From: Cytobacillus gottheilii
GTDB lineage: Bacteria > Bacillota > Bacilli > Bacillales > Cytobacillaceae
Length of the DNA: 64,000 nt
NCBI RefSeq assembly: GCF_900166665.1
Contig: NZ_LT800494.1
Coordinates: 527,397 to 591,396 of the forward strand
Reading direction: 5' to 3'
Positions 55,783-64,000 of this stretch are shown piece after piece; the stretch's first letter is position 1, and each line of letters begins with the position of its first letter. Under the pieces are notes generated by a model. The model had not been told where the DNA came from and made no database searches. It worked only from the letters and a program-made list of their open reading frames with translations. The position numbers and the translations under genes are program-made.

Positions 55783-57246
55783 ATGTTGAAAATCACTAGA
55801 GAGAATATAATTCTTTTAAGCTCAGTCATATTAGTGATAGTAGGGCTAGTATTTAATCATTCTATGTTAGCTGCAATCATTTGCCTTTTGCTGGCTATCG
55901 GTACTTTGAGTAATAAGTCGCTTGGAATTATGTTCTTATTAATGTATATACCAGTGAGGCCGTTCTTAATCACGGTTAATCCAGGTTTTAAAGTAATAGG
56001 TGATGCAATTGTCTTTGCATTATTAGTAAGAACAGTATTTGATTATAGAAAAAATGTGAAACAATTGTTTGTATTTAATAAATTTGAGATTGCTTTCTTA
56101 TTATTTTGTGTGATCGGATCCATCTCTGCCCTATTGACAGATGTATCCCTGACAGCTATCATTTTCCAATTAAGAGCTTATTTATTGTTTTATATCCTAT
56201 TCTATGTATTAAAAAGAATGGACTATTCCGAATTTAATATCAAAAAATATGCTCTATTAACGTTCCTATTAGCTGTTGTGTTATCGTTACAAGGCTTTGT
56301 GGAGAAAATCTCGGATAAGACGTTATTAATGCCTGAAGAATGGACAAATTGGTGGTTATCTCCTACAAATCATGTACGTGTGTATGGTTTGCTAAAAGGA
56401 CCAAATGAGCTTTCGCTGTACCTGATGATTGCCATTTTTATCTCCATTTACTTAATTAGTCTTGTCAGTGTGAAAAACAGAAAATATATTTACATTGGAA
56501 TAAGCCTTATTTTCACCACTATTTTATTGACCTATTCAAGAGGCGCATTATTATGTGCTATTGGCTTTGGCATCATCTATTTAGTGTTGTACCGAGAAAC
56601 CTTAAAGAAAATTATTGTTCCAGCCATCATAATAGGTGCAGCCTCTACTATGTTATTCTTTTCGATTAACTGGGGAGCAGATATCTATTATAGCAATGTG
56701 ATTGAAAATGAACAGAACTATGCTGACGAAGAAACAGGAGATACGGAAAGCGAGAGTTCGAACAAGGGATCTAACAGATATAAAGATGCTTTTTCAAAGA
56801 CAACACTTGAACAAAGTATGTCTGCAGGACGAATTTACTATGTGCAAAAAGGGGTAGAAATTTTCAAGGATTATCCAATAATCGGCAGTGGATTTGCAAC
56901 ATTTGGAGGAGCAGCAACGTTATCTTATTCATCACCTATATATGAAGATTACAATATTGATCGAGACTTTTATTCCGATAATCAATATATCTTAGTGTTA
57001 GTTGAAACGGGGATCGTTGGTACACTTGCTCTATTTGCTACTTTTATCTTTTTGGCTTTATTTGTATGGAAGAGAAAGACGGGCTATTATTTTTCACCTT
57101 TATTAATGTTCTTGTTTATAAGTACATTGATTGGTGGAAGTGTATATAACATACTTGAAAATGATTCCTTTATGATGTTCTTTTACATGATTTTAGGATT
57201 GGCTGCCCATTTTGCGAAAAATAATGAGATAAGTTCAAAACTATAG
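55783..57246 (+). CDS. O-antigen ligase/polymerase (Wzy-like) membrane protein
   Basis: Integral membrane protein of 487 residues with about 11-12 hydrophobic segments. The O-antigen ligase-type region has GLLKGPNELSLYLMIAIF and YSRGALLCAIG, then a large extracytoplasmic loop (about 305-390, acidic, with GRIYYVQKGVEIFKDYP and GSGFATFGG). Proteins of this type polymerise or transfer lipid-linked oligosaccharides. The place beside flippases and glycosyltransferases favours a Wzy role. Confidence 0.85.
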   Translation: MLKITRENIILLSSVILVIVGLVFNHSMLAAIICLLLAIGTLSNKSLGIMFLLMYIPVRPFLITVNPGFKVIGDAIVFALLVRTVFDYRKNVKQLFVFNKFEIAFLLFCVIGSISALLTDVSLTAIIFQLRAYLLFYILFYVLKRMDYSEFNIKKYALLTFLLAVVLSLQGFVEKISDKTLLMPEEWTNWWLSPTNHVRVYGLLKGPNELSLYLMIAIFISIYLISLVSVKNRKYIYIGISLIFTTILLTYSRGALLCAIGFGIIYLVLYRETLKKIIVPAIIIGAASTMLFFSINWGADIYYSNVIENEQNYADEETGDTESESSNKGSNRYKDAFSKTTLEQSMSAGRIYYVQKGVEIFKDYPIIGSGFATFGGAATLSYSSPIYEDYNIDRDFYSDNQYILVLVETGIVGTLALFATFIFLALFVWKRKTGYYFSPLLMFLFISTLIGGSVYNILENDSFMMFFYMILGLAAHFAKNNEISSKL

Positions 57247-57599
57247 GCTGTTTTGTTGTTTGTGGACAAGTTTTCTGATTGACAAAAGGCTAGTTGATTG
57301 GAGCGGAAGTTGTGAGGCTCCTGCGGGAGGAATGGGAACGGTGAGACCCCGAAGGAGTGTAAGCTACGAGGAGGCTTATCGCCCACCCCCGCAGAAAGCA
57401 AACATCCTGGAGCGAAAAATCAACTTCTGCTCATTTAAATTCATAGCAACCATGTTTGCAATTTAGAAATGAACCAAACGATAAAATACGCATCAGTTTT
57501 GCGTATTTTATTTTGAATTTATCACATAACACTATTAATGCTGATGATTTTAAACTCTTATTTCTCACATTGATCATTGCAATTAAAAAGGAGCTTTCG
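57247..57599. repeat. Gap with most complete copy of the dispersed repeat
   Basis: About 57295-57425 reads TTGATTGGAGCGGAAGTTGT, GGCTCCTGCGGGAGGAATGG, GGTGAGACCCCGAAGGAGTG, GAGGAGGCTTATCGCC and GCAAACATCCTGGAGCGAAA. Complementary GC-rich blocks can fold into a long stem. It is a GC-rich island in AT-rich DNA, and its open frame is an artefact. AAAAAGGAGC at 57584-57594 serves the next gene. Confidence 0.65.
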
Positions 57600-58691
57600 A
57601 TGAGGATCTTTTTAGTATCAAATATGTACCCAAGTAAAGAATATCCTAACTATGGCGTTTTTGTTAAAAACACAGAGGAAATCTTAAAAGATAACGGCTG
57701 GGAAATTAGTAAAGCAGTTATGTATAAGCAAACAAACAAGATTGCAAAAATGATTCATTATATTATGTATTATTTAAAGATAATCTTAAAAGGTTTATTT
57801 CTTAAAAATGATCTTATCTATGTACATTATGCCTCTCATAATGCATACCCTTTACTCTTCCTAAAGAGATTAAAGAATGTGAAAATATATGTTAATGTAC
57901 ATGGCAGTGACGTTGTTCCGGAAGTAGCGTCCCAAGAAAAGTATCAGCCTTATGTAAAGAAGCTATTAAGTTGTTCCACTAAAGTTATTGCTCCTTCCAA
58001 TTACTATAAAGAATTAGTTTCTGAGAAGTTTGGTATAAATAAAGATAAAATCTTTGTTTTTCCTTCTGGCGGTGTAAACAAAAATACATTTCGTGTCATG
58101 GAGAATAAGGATACAATCAGACAAGAACTTCAATTATCTGCTGAATATAACTACATCGGATTTGTTGGCAGAATAGATGTTGGTAAAGGATGGGATATTT
58201 TTTTAGAGGCTTATAAAGCTGTAAAAGATACAGGTGCATATGACCAAACGAAGATGCTCATCGTAGGAAAAGGAGCTCAACAAAAAGAATTTGAAGATAG
58301 GATTGATCGTCTGGGGTTACGTTCTGATTTAGTCTATTTTCCTCTTCTTCCTCAATCGCAGCTTGCCCAGGTATATAATTGTTTGGAATTATTCTGTTTC
58401 CCAACGACCAGAAAAGGTGAGAGCCTAGGTCTGGTTGGCTTAGAAGCAATGGCCTGTGGAGTTCCTGTCATTGGCAGTCGAATTGGCGGATTGAAAGATT
58501 ATATTCAAGATCAAGTAAACGGACTATTTTTCGAACCTGGAGATTCAAATGCTTTAGCCCGGCAATTAGAAAAATACTCCCAGCTAAGTAAAGATGAACA
58601 AGATAAAATGAAAGAACATGCCTTGATAACAGCAGAAGGATACGAAGTGAATAACATTAAGCAGACGTTAGTCGAAATCTTTAAGCGGTAG
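57600..58691 (+). CDS. Family 4 glycosyltransferase (second)
   Basis: GT-B enzyme of about 363 residues. The start [20 protein letters not shown] with AAAAAGGAG upstream is clearly right; the open frame before it runs through non-coding DNA. Donor-site motifs are [20 protein letters not shown] and [11 protein letters not shown], and acceptor-side [10 protein letters not shown]. It is 17 bp before galU. Substrate is unknown. Confidence 0.88.
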   Translation: MRIFLVSNMYPSKEYPNYGVFVKNTEEILKDNGWEISKAVMYKQTNKIAKMIHYIMYYLKIILKGLFLKNDLIYVHYASHNAYPLLFLKRLKNVKIYVNVHGSDVVPEVASQEKYQPYVKKLLSCSTKVIAPSNYYKELVSEKFGINKDKIFVFPSGGVNKNTFRVMENKDTIRQELQLSAEYNYIGFVGRIDVGKGWDIFLEAYKAVKDTGAYDQTKMLIVGKGAQQKEFEDRIDRLGLRSDLVYFPLLPQSQLAQVYNCLELFCFPTTRKGESLGLVGLEAMACGVPVIGSRIGGLKDYIQDQVNGLFFEPGDSNALARQLEKYSQLSKDEQDKMKEHALITAEGYEVNNIKQTLVEIFKR

Positions 58692-58708
58692 AAAGGTGCA
58701 GTGATCAT

Positions 58709-59590
58709 ATGATTAAAAAAGCAGTAATACCAGCAGCGGGTTTAGGAACTAGATTCCTTCCTGCAACAAAAGCACAGCCAAAAGAAATGTTGCCAATTGT
58801 TGATAAACCAACAATTCAATATATCATTGAAGAAGCTGTAGAATCGGGAATTGAAGATATTATCATTGTCACAGGCAGAAATAAGCGTGCTATTGAAGAC
58901 CATTTTGACTTTTCAATTGAGCTTGAAATGGAGTTGGAAGAAAAAGGAAAAGATGAATTGCTAAGCATGGTTAAGAAAATATCCTCAATGGTTAATATTC
59001 ACTACATACGCCAGAAAAAGCCCCTTGGCCTAGGACATGCCGTGTATTGTGCTAGAAGGTTTATTGGAAATGAACCATTTGCTGTACTGCTTGGTGATGA
59101 CATCGTTAACAGTGAGGTTCCTTGTCTTAAACAATTAATTAATGTGTATAACAAGTATGAGACAAGTGTGATTGGCACAAAAATAATGTCTGATTCAGAA
59201 TTGCATAAATATGGAGTTATTCAACCTGTTGCCCAAGATCAACAGTTAAACTTGGTAGAAGTTAAAGATATGGTAGAAAAACCTAGAGAGAATGCTCCAT
59301 CTAATTTTGCTATTATGGGAAGATATATATTAACTCCACAGATCTTTGATTATCTTGAAAAAGTAGATGTAGGCCATGGTGGAGAAATACAATTAACTGA
59401 TGCCATGAAAATGATGGCAGCTGACCAATCTGTCCTAGCATATGCTTTTGATGGCATACGTTATGATGTTGGAGACAAGTTTGGCTTTTTAAAAGCAACA
59501 ATCGAGTATGCATTAGAACGTGAAGAACTTAGATCCGACGTAGTGGACTATCTAAAGGGTCTATATCAAAATGAATTTAACATTAAATAG
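58709..59590 (+). CDS. galU: UTP-glucose-1-phosphate uridylyltransferase
   Basis: Makes UDP-glucose from UTP and glucose-1-phosphate for wall polymers and glycolipid anchors. The signature [20 protein letters not shown] with [10 protein letters not shown] is textbook, as are [17 protein letters not shown] and the metal/substrate block [20 protein letters not shown]. The length of 293 residues fits GtaB/GalU. It is last in its transcript, before a strong terminator. Confidence 0.95.
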   Translation: MIKKAVIPAAGLGTRFLPATKAQPKEMLPIVDKPTIQYIIEEAVESGIEDIIIVTGRNKRAIEDHFDFSIELEMELEEKGKDELLSMVKKISSMVNIHYIRQKKPLGLGHAVYCARRFIGNEPFAVLLGDDIVNSEVPCLKQLINVYNKYETSVIGTKIMSDSELHKYGVIQPVAQDQQLNLVEVKDMVEKPRENAPSNFAIMGRYILTPQIFDYLEKVDVGHGGEIQLTDAMKMMAADQSVLAYAFDGIRYDVGDKFGFLKATIEYALEREELRSDVVDYLKGLYQNEFNIK

Positions 59591-59624
59591 TTGCTATAAT
59601 TAAATATTCAGGTCAGTAATATAT

Positions 59625-59668
59625 CCGAATGATTAGAAATCAACATATTCTAATCATTCGGTTTTTTT
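59625..59668 (+). terminator. Terminator after galU
   Basis: A 14-bp perfect stem CCGAATGATTAGAA / TTCTAATCATTCGG followed by seven T. Confidence 0.9.
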
Positions 59669-60139
59669 ATTGCTTTAAAATGAATTTTTAACTTGAGTGA
59701 AATGGGGCAAAGGACCTTTTCTTGCGGGGAGATAGAGAAAAGGGTGAGACTCTACAGGAGCGGCAGCGACAAGAAGATTTGGCTCCTCTTCCTTCCCGCG
59801 GAAAGCGAAGGTCCATAACGCATTGAGACGGGCTCGTTAACAGCTTAACTAGTAGTAAGATTAATTGTAATCGTGATGGACATCTTAATCTTGTCCCACC
59901 CTCTTAAAATAACTTGAGATGAGTTGGATAAATTATTTATGAACTTTAGCAGTGGTAACAATTAGCTTCAGGGATTTATGAGCAAGACGCTCAAAATAGG
60001 TGTGATCCGGTTTCAATACATAGCATTATTATAAACGATAACCACCTTAGAAAAATGAATTTATGTTCCCATTACTGTCAATGATCATCCATAATTATCA
60101 ACAAGATTTTTACATGTTTTCAACTTCATGGGCGTCTTA

Positions 60140-60188
60140 TTTACAACTAAATTTATAATTGGTATGCTTGTAGGGTTCAAAATTTGAA
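60140..60188 (+). promoter_or_regulatory. Promoter and palindrome before second kinase fusion
   Basis: TTTACA (60140-60145), a 17-bp spacer and TATGCT (60163-60168) form a sigma-A-type promoter. TTCAAAATTTGAA (60176-60188), a near-palindrome, would overlap the transcription start. Autoregulation by the encoded winged helix is a possible inference. Confidence 0.5.
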
Positions 60189-60210
60189 TGTTTTTTGGGA
60201 GAGAAAACTT

Positions 60211-62085
60211 ATGGTAGATAACTTCAAAATCATGGATATCATTTCAAATAATCCCGATTTAAGTCAAAGGGAAATTGCTGAAAAATGTCATGTTTCTGTA
60301 GGCAAGATTAATTATATGATTAGTAATCTTCTCTCTAATGGCTTGCTGGAGGTTGAAAAATCCCACAAAAAGCACCGTTATTCCCTTACAAAAGCAGGGA
60401 AGAGAGTTATGAAAATTGAACTAGAGCAGCTTCAAGAGACTAAGGTTAGGATGCATCATGAAGAAAAGCGTGTAAACTGTGCAGTCATCTTGGCTGCTGG
60501 GAAAAAGCGTGAGTTAGATATGTCTGCCGGTCTTATTTCCATTGGAGAAGATGAGACCTTGATTAAGAGGACTTTAAATATATTAAAAAATAATGGCATA
60601 AACAAAGTTATAATCGTGACTGGATTTAAAAGCTGGTCTCTTGAAGCTCAGCCATTTCTAATTAATAATCCAGATATCCATCTGGTACATAATTCTAATT
60701 ATGAATGGACAGGGTCTATGGCGTCTTTAGCTATTGCTAAAGAATTCGTAGATGATGATTTTATTCTTATAGAGGATGATATCCTGATTGAAGAACAAGC
60801 TATTACGAAACTTATTGAAAGTAAGGAACGTGACTGCATCCTCATCACAAAAGAAAGCGGATCAGGTGACGAGGCATATATAGAGATTAAAAACAATTAT
60901 TTATATAAGATATCCAAGGACATACATCAGTTAAATCGAATTGATGGAGAAATGATTGGGGTCACTAAGATTTCTTACGATGTATACAATGAGATGCTTG
61001 AGAACTTTAAATCCAATAAAAATCCTTTTATGAATTATGAGTATATGTTGTTAGATGTTTCGAGAAAGTTAAATATCGGTTACTTGAAAATTTCTGATTT
61101 GTTTTGGGCTGAAGTAGATAATCTTTCTCAGTTGGATACACTTGTTGACAAGGTATATCCCATGTTATTGAGAAAGGAAGCACAAATTAAAGAGCAGGAA
61201 CTTAAAGAAGCTATAGGCAAGGCGATTAACATAGACATCGAAGCTATTACACATATAGAGCCTTTTGGCGGCATGACAAATAAAAATTACAAAATGATCA
61301 TTAATGATGAAGATTGGGTTGTACGGGTAGCAGGTCTGGGAACGGGGCGGTTAATAAATAGAAGAGAAGAAAAGATAAATTCAAATATTGCAGTTGATAT
61401 GGGGGTGTATCCAGAAATCCTCTATTTTGATGAACATGGCGGCCTGAAGATTTCTAAAATGATCCCTAATGCTGAGACTCTAAATGTAAAAACAGCTAAA
61501 CGCATGGATATGATGCAGTTAATAAAGGATTTATTAAGAAAAGTTCATGATTCCGATAAAATTATTCCAAATGATTTTGATTTCTTTGATAAATTATGTC
61601 AGTACGAACAATTGACGATCCAGGTTAATGGTGTATTTTATGAAGGATATGAAGCTGTAAGAGAAAAAGTCATGCAAATTAAGGAGGATTATGAGCTATT
61701 TCCAGTAAATAAAGTACCCTGTCATAATGATACAATTCCAGAGAATTTTGTGAGAAGCGGTGATGAAAAGCTCTATTTAATCGACTGGGAATATGGAGGA
61801 ATGAATGATCCTTTATGGGATATAGCTACTTTAACTTTAGAGGGCTTTAGTCCTGAGGAGGAAAGACGGTTTTTAACATTATACTTAGAGGGAGAGCTTA
61901 CGGAGGAATTGGATCAGCGAATGCTAATTAATAAGATTTTTGCAGACTTTTTATGGACAGTGTGGACAATCTATAAAGAAGCATGTGGAGAAAATTACGG
62001 CACTTATGGGCAAGATCGATTTCAGAGAGTGAAAAAAAACATTAATGAATATAACCTTTTATACAAGGGGATAAGAAAAATATAA
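60211..62085 (+). CDS. wHTH / degenerate nucleotidyltransferase / choline kinase-type fusion
   Basis: Second three-domain fusion, about 624 residues. A winged helix (NPDLSQREIAEKCHVSVGKI) is followed by a nucleotidyltransferase-fold domain and a LicA-type kinase. The kinase motifs are intact: CHNDTIPENFV and LIDWEYGGMNDPLWDIATLT. The nucleotidyltransferase signature is not: AVILAAGKKRELDMSAGLIS lacks the G-x-G-[ST]-R and the usual Pro/Lys residues, though an IEDDI metal-type motif remains. An intact stand-alone LicC follows, so activation may be done by that protein. ATG at 60211 has GGGAGAG 7 nt upstream. Choline or ethanolamine is the likely kinase substrate. Confidence 0.8.
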   Translation: MVDNFKIMDIISNNPDLSQREIAEKCHVSVGKINYMISNLLSNGLLEVEKSHKKHRYSLTKAGKRVMKIELEQLQETKVRMHHEEKRVNCAVILAAGKKRELDMSAGLISIGEDETLIKRTLNILKNNGINKVIIVTGFKSWSLEAQPFLINNPDIHLVHNSNYEWTGSMASLAIAKEFVDDDFILIEDDILIEEQAITKLIESKERDCILITKESGSGDEAYIEIKNNYLYKISKDIHQLNRIDGEMIGVTKISYDVYNEMLENFKSNKNPFMNYEYMLLDVSRKLNIGYLKISDLFWAEVDNLSQLDTLVDKVYPMLLRKEAQIKEQELKEAIGKAINIDIEAITHIEPFGGMTNKNYKMIINDEDWVVRVAGLGTGRLINRREEKINSNIAVDMGVYPEILYFDEHGGLKISKMIPNAETLNVKTAKRMDMMQLIKDLLRKVHDSDKIIPNDFDFFDKLCQYEQLTIQVNGVFYEGYEAVREKVMQIKEDYELFPVNKVPCHNDTIPENFVRSGDEKLYLIDWEYGGMNDPLWDIATLTLEGFSPEEERRFLTLYLEGELTEELDQRMLINKIFADFLWTVWTIYKEACGENYGTYGQDRFQRVKKNINEYNLLYKGIRKI

Positions 62086-62444
62086 TAGTGGAACGACCAT
62101 AAACTCGGCATCCTTTTAATTAAATTTTTTTCTAATAGGCTGCTGGTTGTATTGAACGGCATGATGTACGGATGGGAAAATGGAAACAGGCCCCTTAAGG
62201 GTGATGCGTCTCACTCCCTGAAGCCGGAACTTTGAGTGAGAATTTTCACTTCTTCTCATTTAAGCCTTTAGAAAAAATCGGTTTGCTCTGATTTAATTCA
62301 GTTAAATAATAATTTGTATTCCTAGCAATTAATTAGAAGGATATGATAATGTACCTACTAAAGGTTTGAAGGGATCATTGGATTCCTTTACTATTGGTTG
62401 ATGATTATAAGAGAAATTAAAAGCACAGAAGGGAAAGGGTAGAA
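62086..62444. repeat. Gap with repeat remnant
   Basis: About 62165-62240 (GGCCCCTTAAGGGTGATGCG, CTCCCTGAAGCCGG) is a weak, diverged copy of the dispersed repeat. Otherwise AT-rich; no gene is seen. Confidence 0.4.
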
Positions 62445-63134
62445 ATGAGGGCAATAATATTGGCAGCAGGACTTGGAACGCGATTGCGACCATTAACAAA
62501 TGATACTCCGAAGGCACTAGTAAAGGTTGCTGGAAAACCCATGCTGGAAAGACAAATTGAATTTTTACATGAAAAAGGTATTGAAGACATTACCATTGTT
62601 ACTGGGTACTTAGCGCATAAATTTGACTACTTAAAAGCAAAATATGATGTCAAACTTGTACTGAACGAAAAATATGATGTTTATAATAATATTTATACTA
62701 TGTATAAGGTAAAAGATATCCTTCCTGGCTCTTATGTAATTGAGGGGGATATTTATATGAATAACAATGTTATTGATCCAAATCCTAAGGTTTCTACCTA
62801 TTACTCAGCCTTCCGAACTAATTTCCAAAACGAGTGGAAATTAGTAACAGATGAAAACGGCCGTGTCACAAACATTGTCGTTGGTGATGGTGAGAATGAC
62901 CATATTATGACGGGGATTTCATATTGGAGTAAGGAGGATGGGGAGTATATTGTTAAAGAACTCGAACAAGCAATCGAGTCTGGCGGGTTTGACGAGTTAT
63001 TTTGGGATGACATGGTAAGAAATAACTTTTCAAACTTAAATGTCTACCTTCATCCATTAGAAGAATTTGACAGCTTCGAAATAGATAGTGTAGATGATTT
63101 GGAGAAGGTTGAAGAAATAATAAGTAAAAAATGA
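62445..63134 (+). CDS. licC: CTP:phosphocholine cytidylyltransferase
   Basis: Cytosolic nucleotidyltransferase of 229 residues, the size of pneumococcal LicC. Motifs are AIILAAGLGTRLRPLTNDTP, KALVKVAGKPMLERQI, DITIVTGYLAHKFDYL, NIYTMYKVKD and the metal-site EGDIYM. It makes CDP-choline from CTP and phosphocholine. It resembles the middle domain of the fusion at 14.9-16.7 kb (KFDYL-K/DKYGVKL blocks). It follows the fusion that has a degenerate nucleotidyltransferase, which suggests division of labour. Cytidylylation of another small phosphate ester is the alternative. Confidence 0.87.
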   Translation: MRAIILAAGLGTRLRPLTNDTPKALVKVAGKPMLERQIEFLHEKGIEDITIVTGYLAHKFDYLKAKYDVKLVLNEKYDVYNNIYTMYKVKDILPGSYVIEGDIYMNNNVIDPNPKVSTYYSAFRTNFQNEWKLVTDENGRVTNIVVGDGENDHIMTGISYWSKEDGEYIVKELEQAIESGGFDELFWDDMVRNNFSNLNVYLHPLEEFDSFEIDSVDDLEKVEEIISKK

Positions 63135-63609
63135 GGCTGATACATAAGTATTCAGCCTAGTGATCCGAATGGTTAGAGTACAACACTTTCTAATCATTCG
63201 GATTTTTTTGTTTGTTATTTTATAATATACCTTTCAAAGATGAGTGAAGTGGAGAAGAGGAAGATGGCTTTCACGTCACGGGAAGCGAGGTCCGCAGCGC
63301 AATGAAACGGACTTGTGTAAATACCAAAACCATGACATTGAACTCGTGTTTTAGAAATATTATTTTCTTATTGTCCTACATTCTTTTTTATTTAATCGAA
63401 AAACAACTCTAAAAAACTAGTATATTGTTGAATAATGTGGAAATGAAAATTATTTTGCTATTTAAATAGATTGTGATATAATTCATTTTGGTAAACAATA
63501 AATGTAAATGCTCGGTTAGCTCAAAGAGAAAAATATTGGCAGATAATAAAGAATAAATACCTGATTTGAAAGTGTGTTACTTGGGTATCATTTAAATAAG
63601 GAGGGCATC
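63135..63609. repeat. Gap with terminator-linked dispersed repeat
   Basis: GAGGCTGATACATAAGTATT at 63133, the terminator at 63165, then AAGATGAGTGAAGTGGAGAA (63236-63255) and GGTCCGCAGCGCAATGAAAC to about 63312. This is a shorter version of the element at 45.1-45.4 kb. The rest, AT-rich, must hold the tagO promoter. Confidence 0.6.
63165..63208 (+). terminator. Terminator after licC
   Basis: CCGAATGGTTAGAG pairs with TTCTAATCATTCGG through G-U pairs, followed by a T-rich tail. Confidence 0.85.
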
Positions 63610-64000
63610 ATGTTATACGTTACCCTAATACTGTGCTTCCTATGTTCAATACTAATAACACCATTTATAATAAAATTAGCTCATAAAATTGGAGCTACAG
63701 ACAAACCAAACCATCGAAAAGTACACCAAAAGGTAATGCCTCGATTAGGTGGTGTAGCGATCTTTATTAGCTTTGTATTAGGCTTTTTAATTTTACGCCC
63801 AGAAAGTCCATATTCACTTCCTATTTTAGTGGGAAGTATCATTATCATCATTACCGGGATATTAGATGATAAATATGAAATTTCTGCTAAATACAAGCTT
63901 CTTGGTCAATTAGCTGCTGCTTTAGTTGTTGTAATATGGGGTGGAATTGATGTTGAATTTATTAACATACCATTTATGGGTGAAAAGCTAAACTTTGGTA
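63610..64000 (+). CDS. tagO: Undecaprenyl-phosphate GlcNAc-1-P transferase TagO (5' part)
   Basis: Polytopic membrane enzyme that starts teichoic acid and related glycopolymers by making undecaprenyl-PP-GlcNAc. The visible 130 residues include two to three transmembrane helices. They also carry the cytosolic signature GATDKPNHRKVHQKVMPRLG and GILDDKYEISAKYKLLGQ, with the conserved Asp pair. AAGGAGGG lies before the ATG. The gene runs off the right edge. Its place directly after licC supports a teichoic or ECA-like polymer as the phosphocholine acceptor. Confidence 0.93.
   Translation, partial: MLYVTLILCFLCSILITPFIIKLAHKIGATDKPNHRKVHQKVMPRLGGVAIFISFVLGFLILRPESPYSLPILVGSIIIIITGILDDKYEISAKYKLLGQLAAALVVVIWGGIDVEFINIPFMGEKLNFG

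Larger units (their letters stand above)
59591..60210. repeat. Gap with terminator-linked dispersed repeat
   Basis: After the terminator at 59625 comes AACTTGAGTGAAATGGGGCA (59691-59710), CTTTTCTTGCGGGGAG, GGGTGAGACTCTACAGGAGC and CCGCGGAAAGCGAAGGTCC to about 59820. The remainder is AT-rich, ending in the promoter of the second kinase fusion. No gene is seen. Confidence 0.6.

Noticed and set aside
57260..57466. 68-codon plus-strand frame (DWSGSCEAPAGG...)
   Set aside because: It lies within the GC-rich dispersed repeat; similar spurious frames arise wherever this repeat occurs, and it lacks a proper ribosome binding site.

Overview
The window looks like chromosomal DNA of a low-GC, Gram-positive Bacillaceae species. 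Supporting signs are ComK, GtaB/GalU, TagO, an LCP ligase, a class D sortase, AGGAGG-type ribosome binding sites with GTG/TTG starts, and T-tailed hairpin terminators. The genus cannot be fixed from this sequence, and no rRNA or tRNA gene was seen.

Left part (1-14.5 kb). A secreted type I pullulanase, cut by the window edge, has two LacI-family/CcpA-type palindromes upstream. Next come a 42-bp tandem array with a GGGGGTCAGACCCCC core beside a REP-associated tyrosine transposase, a YVTN beta-propeller wall protein with an LPNTA sorting signal, and a class D sortase. A PP2C phosphatase/TPR membrane protein pair, a VanZ-like protein, ComK and a membrane PAS-GGDEF-EAL protein follow.

Middle part (14.5-25.5 kb). 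A winged-helix/phosphocholine cytidylyltransferase/choline kinase fusion overlaps a BCCT choline-type transporter gene. Further on are a lipoprotein, a GltS-type glutamate symporter, two small genes beside a 131-bp repeat array, and a PlcR-like regulator. Divergent from the regulator is a 41-residue pro-peptide ending in QELPTIF, which looks like a PapR-type quorum-sensing pair. An LCP glycopolymer ligase closes the section.

Exoenzyme island (25.9-47.6 kb). Five secreted enzymes carry GW/WYY cell-wall (choline-binding) repeats: an amidase, a SpoIID/LytB protein, a YhcR-like DUF6359-nuclease-5'-nucleotidase, a subtilisin-like protease and an M14 carboxypeptidase. Between them sits a UgpB-A-E-like ABC operon without an ATPase, plus a PHP-family phosphoesterase.

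Glycopolymer locus (48-64 kb). UDP-ManNAc dehydrogenase, a WecG/TagA glycosyltransferase, a LicD-family phosphocholine transferase, two Wzx flippases, two GT4 glycosyltransferases, a Wzy/ligase-like protein and GalU are followed by a second winged-helix/nucleotidyltransferase/kinase fusion. Its nucleotidyltransferase motif is degenerate. A stand-alone intact LicC and the start of TagO come last.

Together the genes suggest a phosphocholine-decorated envelope glycopolymer. Choline would enter through the BCCT carrier and perhaps through glycerophosphodiester salvage. LicA/LicC activities would make CDP-choline, and LicD would transfer phosphocholine to a polymer built on TagO/WecG/WecC-type lipid intermediates. 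The GW-repeat exoenzymes would then be held on the surface by binding choline. This is well known in pneumococci but unusual in a Bacillaceae genome, and it is the main system of interest here.
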